Assembly (NCBI GenBank): GCA_033032175.1
Contig: CM065320.1
Location: 1,240,001 to 1,304,000 of the forward strand
From: Saturnia japonica
Lineage: Eukaryota; Arthropoda; Insecta; Lepidoptera; Saturniidae
Direction of reading: 5' to 3'
Length of the DNA stretch: 64,000 bases
In this document: piece by piece, positions 57,379 through 64,000 of the stretch
How the letters are laid out: every line of letters starts with the position of its first letter
How positions within the stretch are numbered: the stretch's first letter is position 1
The notes under the pieces: model-generated
The model's database searches: none
The model's input: the letters and a program-made list of their open reading frames with translations, nothing else
What the model was told of the DNA's origin: nothing
Position numbers and translations under genes: made by a program

Positions 57379-59605
57379 ATGAGAAGTACAAATTTTATAA
57401 TCTATGTTTTGAATTGCAACAAGAAACAACGTGACATAAATATTCCAATATTCGACGGAGCCGACTATAGTAACTGGAAAATACGTATACTAAAGTTTTT
57501 ACAATTTAAAAAGTGTAAAGATGTGATATTGCGAGGAAAAACTAATAACGACGATGATAAATGGGATGAGAGAGATATTAAGGCGACTAATTATATTTAC
57601 AACGCAATTACTAACAAACAGTTAGAATATATAAGTGAATTGGATTCAGCTTATGAAATTATCCAAAAATTTGATGAAATGTACATAAAAAAGTCAACGA
57701 CTTTGCAAATTTTGTGCAGTCATAATCTTGAATATGTCAAGTTGAAAAATTATACCGATGTATCTTTATTTTTCGATAACTTTGAAAAAGCAGTAAATGA
57801 ACTGAAGCAGGCAGGTGCAGTCATAACGGAGTCAGAAAAACTTATATTAAAAGCTCTGCCACAGAATTATAGTAACATTGGAGATTTGACAGACGTTTTA
57901 CCAGAGAAAGATGAACGGTTGAATATTTGAAGGGTAAAATCAAATTAAAAAGTGTAGAGGAAAATTCTAATTAGGCATTATATGATAGCTCAAATGCTTT
58001 TCGAGCAGAAGCCAGATCATCATCATGGAATGAGTTTAATTGTTTTAATTGTGGAAAACCTGGTCACTTAAAAAAGGATTGTCGTTCCCATACACACACA
58101 TACGGTGATCGAGGTCGTGGATATTCTGTACATAGACGACGTGGATCAAAAAATACTAGCAATTATCTTCAGCAGCAGCATTATCATGAGCAGCAAAGAA
58201 ATTACCATAGTAAGCAACGAGGAAATAATTTTCATACTACTATTGCTAATAATAATATAATGAATGAAAATGAGAAGCTAAAAAAAGGTCAAATTGAATG
58301 GTTACTTGACATTGGTTGTACAGATCATATCATTAATACTGATGAGTATTTTGAAACCTGTGAAAGTAAGAATTGGTGATGGAAGAATATTAGAAGCAAC
58401 AAAGGTTGGTGATATCAAAACTTATTTCTCAGTTTATAGACAAAAATCAGAAGTACAATTGACAAATGTCTTTTATGTCAAAGAGATGAAGGCAAATTTA
58501 TTAAGTTATTCAAAAGTCACAGACAAAAATTCAGTTGTGTCAAAAGGGAGATTATCAAAAATATATAACTCATAAGGAAAACTTATAGCTATTGCAATTA
58601 AATATGAAAGATTATATAGATGAGAAGTTATATCAATGAAGAAAATATGTTAGCAGCAAACATGAGTAAAAGTAATATGACTATAAAAGAAAAACTACAT
58701 CGTACTTTGAGACATGTAAATTTTAATATCTTGGAAATTATGTGCAGAAATGAATCATTGGATGGATTACCTAAAGAGATTGAATGAGAATATTTAAAGT
58801 GTGCATCATGTGTAAAAAATAAAATGCATAATTTACCATTTCATAATAATCGAAATGTTACAAATAGTTCATTCTGATTTAAATGGACCACATCAAACAA
58901 TAGGAGATCATGGAGAATTTTTTTTTTTTTGAGTTTTATAGATGACTATAGAAAATTAGTTGAAGTCTATTGTATCCGCAGGAAAGATGAAGTATATGGC
59001 TGCTTAATGCAATATGTTAATGAAGTACAAAATATTACAGGGAAGATGTTAAAAGAACTGCGATGTGACAACGGAAAGAAGTATTTAAATGCTAGAGTTT
59101 TTCAGTTTGCAAACGAAAAAGGAATATTAATAAAACCTTGTCCAGCCTATGTGCATGAACTAAATGGAACAGCAGAGAGATACAACCGATCATTAATGGA
59201 TATGGGGAGATGTCTTTTATCAGAAGCAAAGGTTGAAAGAAAATATTGGCCAGAAATAATTAAAGCAGCTGCATATCATAAAAATAGAATCTTGACAAAT
59301 ACCATTGAAAGAAAAATTCCATATGAAATATTTTTCAAAAGGAAGCCCTCAGTAAAGAATCTTAAAATGTATGGTAGGAAAGTGTTTGTACGAATTCCAG
59401 AAGCGAGAAGAAAGTCTAAATGGTACAAAAGGCAGAAACAGGAATCTTACTTGGATATACTGAAACTGGATATAGAGTATTGATCAACAACAGAGTAATA
59501 ATAACTAAACATTGTGATGTCATAGAAAAAGATGCAACGTTATGTAGATTTCAAGATGAGAAAGATGAAGGAGAAAGAGAAATTAAAAAGGTTTGTGACA
59601 GCTAA
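57379..59605 (+). pseudogene. Copia gag-pol, broken and truncated after integrase
   Basis: Gag starts at 57379 and includes IFDGADYSNWKIRILKFL and ALPQNYSNI. A zinc knuckle CFNCGKPGHLKKDC lies at about 58040. The protease block reads WLLDIGCTDHI at about 58300; the usual catalytic D-S-G has Ile in place of Ser. Integrase follows with VHSDLNGPH (first Asp), FIDDYRKLVEVY, ELRCDNGKKYLN (second Asp) and ELNGTAERYNRSLMD (Glu). Frames shift several times. The sequence stops after TETGYRVLINNRV; reverse transcriptase, RNase H and a 3' LTR are absent, so it is a 3'-truncated relic. Confidence 0.88.
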
Positions 59606-62172
59606 AATCGTAAAATTTTGGGGAAATTTCGTAAACTCTATCTGGAGACACTGCTGACAAGTCAGTGCTGCCATTTTAATGCTTTCGGTGCTAGAGCAAG
59701 CGGAATTTCAGGTAATGAACTCCCATTAATAGCAGTTGACTTCTAGCGGAATATCTAGCACTTTATCCAAATGGTTGTTAAATTATACCATACTTATTAT
59801 TTATAAACATTTCAAAACGAACGTTATTTCCACTGTGTTTCTGAATAAGTTTAAAAATTTTGTCACGTCTCTGTTTTAACGCAGATACATAAAGAATAAT
59901 TAGTAAAATGAATATAGTGAAAAATTAATTACGTAATGCTCTCTACCTGGACACGACTAATTTGATTTTACAGATAATGTTGGGCTTGACTTCTAAACAA
60001 TCCACATATTTCAATTATTATGATCTTCCTGATGACATATTGAGGCAAATTGGAATAAAAAAATAAATAAATTAGGGATATCCCAACGATATATGGAGAT
60101 CACAGAGCCATAGCCAGGTCCATCTGGTTCTGGGACTCTTCAAACATTTCCAACCGACGACGCAGAGGTTGACGATTGTGTTGATGACCTTTAAATAATT
60201 TTTTTAATTTCGTTTAGATGATTTAATAAATGAAAAATTATTAAATTACGCGATGTTTTAATTCCAATACCATGCCTTGCATTATATGTAAACTAATTTT
60301 TTTTTCAGAACGTAAACGATAGGTACTTGAAATTACGAAAAATTATACATACAGGATAAAAGCACTAATTTTTTATTCAATCGAACAATATGGTTGTTGT
60401 AGGGTGGTAATGTGGAACCTATCTATTTAACTCCTAGTTTAAAAATAGCATTATAATCTGGCGCTTTTTTAATCACACTTGTTAAACTGAATCTAGCTCT
60501 TTTCTTGAAGTGATCTAGCGCCCAACACTCAAAAGCAGTGTTGCCATTTTGTGGCTTTATCTGCAAACATTTAAGATTGATTTAGCCAAAAATATCAAAT
60601 ATTATAATATTTCCATTTCTTTATTTTCGATGACAGTTCTAATTTGATAGTTGTAGTGTTGTGACCAAATAAGTAATAATATCTATCGTATATGTTTAGG
60701 CTAGAATTGTGCAAAGCGGCATCCTGTCCTTGAACGTGAATATTCTTGCCTTACTCTCCGTCCCCCTCCACCCACCACCCTGTGGTATGTACGACACTTC
60801 ACTTCGTTGTGGGCATTGCGCGAGGCAACGAACGTCCGACCGACATCCGACATAAGTCATTCATTTATATTAATTAAAATACAGTGTTAGTTACATAAAG
60901 TGTTTAGAGAACTTGGTGTTGTGTACCAGTGGAGGAAGAGCGAGACAACAGGGAGCGCAGCCCAGGGTGAGTCCCATTTTTTCCGTCCTTTTCCAATGCT
61001 GCTTTGCACATGGTAGGTAGGTAAGTAAAAAATAATAATTTGAACAATAAAAAAGAACTAGCGTCTTGAGTATATATCGTGACAGTGAAAATTCATCAGA
61101 TTTTGATTAAAATAAATAAATAAAGATTACCTGTCGTTATAATTATTTCGTTTCATTGTCGAGTACCTAGCTATACCTACTTATTTTACAACAGCTTCGA
61201 AAATTTTGAAGAAGTTGGCATTATCAATCAAGAATTAATACGTGTAACATCTTGTAATGAAATATAATGTTAGTTAATAAATTTGTACAAAGTATCCGGC
61301 AGTAGTTTAGTTTCTTACATTTTGTAAAAAAATATCGGGTCTGTTATCGTGTTACGTTTATCGATATAGCTCCATCTCTATCAGTTTCTCCGACTCTGGT
61401 ATAACCTTGTACGTGTGTAAACGTCATATTTTTTTTATAAAATAATGCATACGTAATGTAAAAAAGACACTCGTTCAAGTTTTCACAGGAGCTGTATATA
61501 ATATATTCAATAAAACAATATATATAACAAATTTGCTTATAATAGCACTTGTTTTCACACATCTACAATGCCAACGGAGAATCAGTATTTCATATTGTGC
61601 CTCTGTAGGCTCTATCCTTCTATCTGAAATGCTGAGAAGGAAAAGATTATTAAAATTTAGCATCCCCAGAGCGGTAAAGAAAAAGTATGTATAGAAATAA
61701 GATGAGCTTGCACACACTAAAAGAGATTATTAAAAAACTGTTTTCCTTGTTTCTAAAAAATCAGAACCATGTCTTATGAATGTTATGTTAAAATAAATAA
61801 AACGTTTTTATGTTATGAATTCAAGTTTGTTTTCAAGCCAAATTTTTGGCTACTTTTAGCCACTTTTTAGGGTACGAAATTTTTTACTTTCTGGCAACTT
61901 CATCAAAGTGGTTGGCCACTTCTTATTTCCCTGACTTGGCAGCACTGCAGAAGTGACAGATTGTTTGTTGACGTTCAATAAAGTATAATTTTACTGAATT
62001 AATTTATTTATTGTTATGTCTGTAATTTAGCAGATTGAATAGTATGGCTATTGGAAAATACTAATACTTAATATTGACTCCGCACTGTAATCGTTTTGTA
62101 AGAGTTCTGGTTAAATTTACAAATATACGAGAAGATTTGTTTCTATTCACAAACGTATAAAAAAGTTGTATT
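59606..62172. other. intergenic sequence before neutral sphingomyelinase
   Basis: No protein-coding gene is supported. A GC-richer stretch at about 60720-60975 ends in GCGCAGCCCAGG|GTGAGT, a strong donor. It could be a non-coding first exon of the downstream gene or of a repeat. The phrase CAGTG(T/C)TGCC recurs at 59659 and 60536, and inverted at about 61941. The remainder is AT-rich. Confidence 0.4.
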
Positions 62173-63555
62173 ATGGAATTTACTTTGGACGTATTCACCT
62201 TAAATTGTTGGTATGTATAATTGAATACTTCTTCAAGAATTGACCTTCGAGTTGCTGACTAATAAATGTGTCGCGTTTTTCCAATCAATATCAGTTATCG
62301 CCAATAGTCTGGTAATGCTATCAAATTATTATCTCATCTGTTAATATAATACAATTGTTTTGTGTGGATTTATCAAACGTATGAATCACTTTTTAATTAA
62401 AATAGTTATACTAAAAAAAGAATTTCTAGGTGTTATTTTATAACATAAATATTTGAATTTGAAATAATAATAAGTACATATATCGTATCATGAATTTTCT
62501 GATATCAAATTAAATTAATGGATGAAGATCCGCGCTTTTTTATTCACATAGGATTTTTCTCCTCCATCCTAGTGTATCAGTGTACCATCGTACCATCAAA
62601 ATCAGGTGTATGTAATGTAAAGTTCAACCAAGTTAATAAACATTCATCTTTTAATTAACAGAAGTAATTTTACTTGACAAAATTATTATTTAAATTAATA
62701 AATAATTTTTTAATTTGTTTTACTGAAGGAATATGTAATGACAATGATGAATACTGCATAATCTATTAATAATAACTACTAACTTCATTTTCATGACTCT
62801 AAGCTAGAATATTATATATTTTCATAGAAGCACAATTTTCTGCTCACAAATGAGATACCTACTGTCTAAGGTATTGTAACAAGATGCATTGTAACATATA
62901 TTTACTTCAATAAAGCTTCTTGTTATCTAACAATAATTGACTGACCAGGAAGTTAATATACTAACATACTAATTTATTATTTTTAGCAACCGCCTGTGAC
63001 TTTTTTCACATTAATCTATACAAATATTATAATCCCTGCTTATCCATGGCAAGAAAACACATTGCTGAACATGTAGTGCTTATAAAAATTGTAGTTTCTT
63101 AAAACTTTAATAAGTTTTTATTGAAACTATCAGTGAAATATATTCAGTAATTTTTGTTTGATGCACATGCAATCACAAACTTCAACTATTTTATTTATAT
63201 AGATAGATGTTTCAGATTATAGGATGTCATACTACATTCATTTCTTGAATATAATATGTACTTTATAATCCAACAAATTCCATCATTCACCACAGCCTAT
63301 CAAGTACTAATACATTTATCTCTTTATAGAGGTTTATATTGTGTATAATGTAAATTATATTACAATCCTTTGTTTTTTCAGGGGTATACCCTTTGTATCT
63401 AAGAACAGAAAAGAGAGATTTCAAGCTATATCTAACTATTTAATTGAAAGTCACCACAATATAGTGTGTCTTCAGGAAGTATGGAGTGAAAAGGATTATT
63501 TATTGTTAAAAGAAAGCTTGAAGACTGTTCTACCATACTCACATTACTTTTATAG
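62173..63555 (+). CDS. neutral sphingomyelinase (SMPD2-type), first two exons, continues past the window
   Basis: The product hydrolyses sphingomyelin to ceramide and phosphocholine and belongs to the Mg-dependent DNase I-like phosphodiesterases. Exon 1 is 62173-62210 (38 bases: MEFTLDVFTLNC plus TG), and exon 2 is 63382-63555. The split Trp codon joins exactly to give LNCWGIPFVSKNRKERF. The Asn of LNCW (residue 11) and the Glu of LQEVWSEKDY (residue 45) match the metal-binding Asn and Glu of the family. Intron 1 is 1.17 kb with GT..AG. Exon 2 ends in a split Arg codon before GTAAAT. The rest, including the membrane segments at the C-terminus, lies outside the window. The start is the only ATG in frame before the conserved block. 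Confidence 0.9.
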
Positions 63556-64000
63556 GTAAATATTTAGAATAATAACATCATTTAAAATCTTGTACATATT
63601 AATGTAGAGCATTTTTATGTTATAGAGGAAAGTATGTTTCTTTTTGTAGTATGTTAAGTAGACAATAATGTTATGTGTAAATATAACTAGAGATCTGATA
63701 ACTTTTATTACTGCAACTAGCAAATAAACTAGCAACTAAGAGATAATTTTGAGCTAACATTAAATTCTTCTTTATTTCTTTTTTCTTCCAGAATTTTCTT
63801 TGCTGAACACAAAAAAAAAACAAAGTTTCAAAATGTTTTTCTCAAAAAAGTATGCCATATTGTTTTATTTTTATCCCAATAACCAAGAGAATATGTTTCT
63901 AAATACATATTGACTTTAAATTGAAGTACATCAGATGGCAATATTGTGATAAAACATGGTTATTTCCACCAGCATAGACATTATTTAGGTACATCTAAAA
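63556..64000 (+). other. intron 2 of neutral sphingomyelinase, open at the right edge
   Basis: No further exon can be supported. The expected next block (a Ser-Gly-rich 'SG-x-x-GSGL' segment) is not seen in any frame. The sequence is AT-rich. Confidence 0.6.

Noticed and set aside
63791..63860. A possible third exon of neutral sphingomyelinase after TTCTTCCAG.
   Set aside because: The joined reading gives a Lys-rich, AT-derived string with none of the conserved Ser-Gly block expected next in the family.

Overview
The window looks like AT-rich nuclear DNA from a moth or butterfly (Lepidoptera). It has small exons with GT/AG introns, no operons, and dense repeats of types I know from lepidopteran genomes (RTE tails, a tRNA-derived SINE, Helitron-like fragments, many Tc1/mariner relatives). 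The order is inferred from that repeat content and was not tested by a search.

Four host genes can be read. Thymidylate synthase (2724-5660, plus, 5 exons) and an ILRUN/C6orf106 homologue (6275-8528, minus, 5 exons) are convergent at the left. A nine-finger C2H2 gene that I identify as transcription factor IIIA (32419-52011, plus, 7 exons) fills the middle; two introns of 10.1 and 5.5 kb are packed with transposons. A neutral sphingomyelinase (SMPD2-type) starts at 62173 and runs off the right edge. All splice phases close, and the three complete genes give open frames of 298, 215 and 324 residues.

The rest is mostly mobile DNA. From 9.2 to 14.8 kb there is a solo LTR, a Copia gag relic and a decayed minus-strand Gypsy. 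From 14763 to 25110 lies a nest. A Tc1/mariner-like element with long inverted ends and a TA duplication is split by an 8.6-kb insertion. That insertion holds an internally deleted P-element/THAP relative, which is itself split by a 4.9-kb palindrome of two inverted transposase copies with its own TA duplication. From 25.8 to 32.2 kb a Jockey-type LINE is interrupted by a hAT (ZMYM1-like) element with an exact 8-bp target duplication.

TFIIIA intron 3 holds two opposed mariner relics and a decayed Gypsy. TFIIIA intron 6 holds a LINE reverse transcriptase, a SINE, a second solo LTR and a nearly intact mariner-like element whose only frame break is a perfect 53-bp tandem duplication. From 52.3 to 59.6 kb there is a long-TIR mariner, a LINE tail, the start of a BEL/Pao-like element and a Copia element with a readable primer-binding site.

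The most unusual content is the set of four mariner-like elements. Three of them have 36 residues between the second and third catalytic aspartates, and the fourth aligns the same way although its second Asp is lost. They differ from each other in terminal architecture. No virus, CRISPR array or bacterial-style system was seen.
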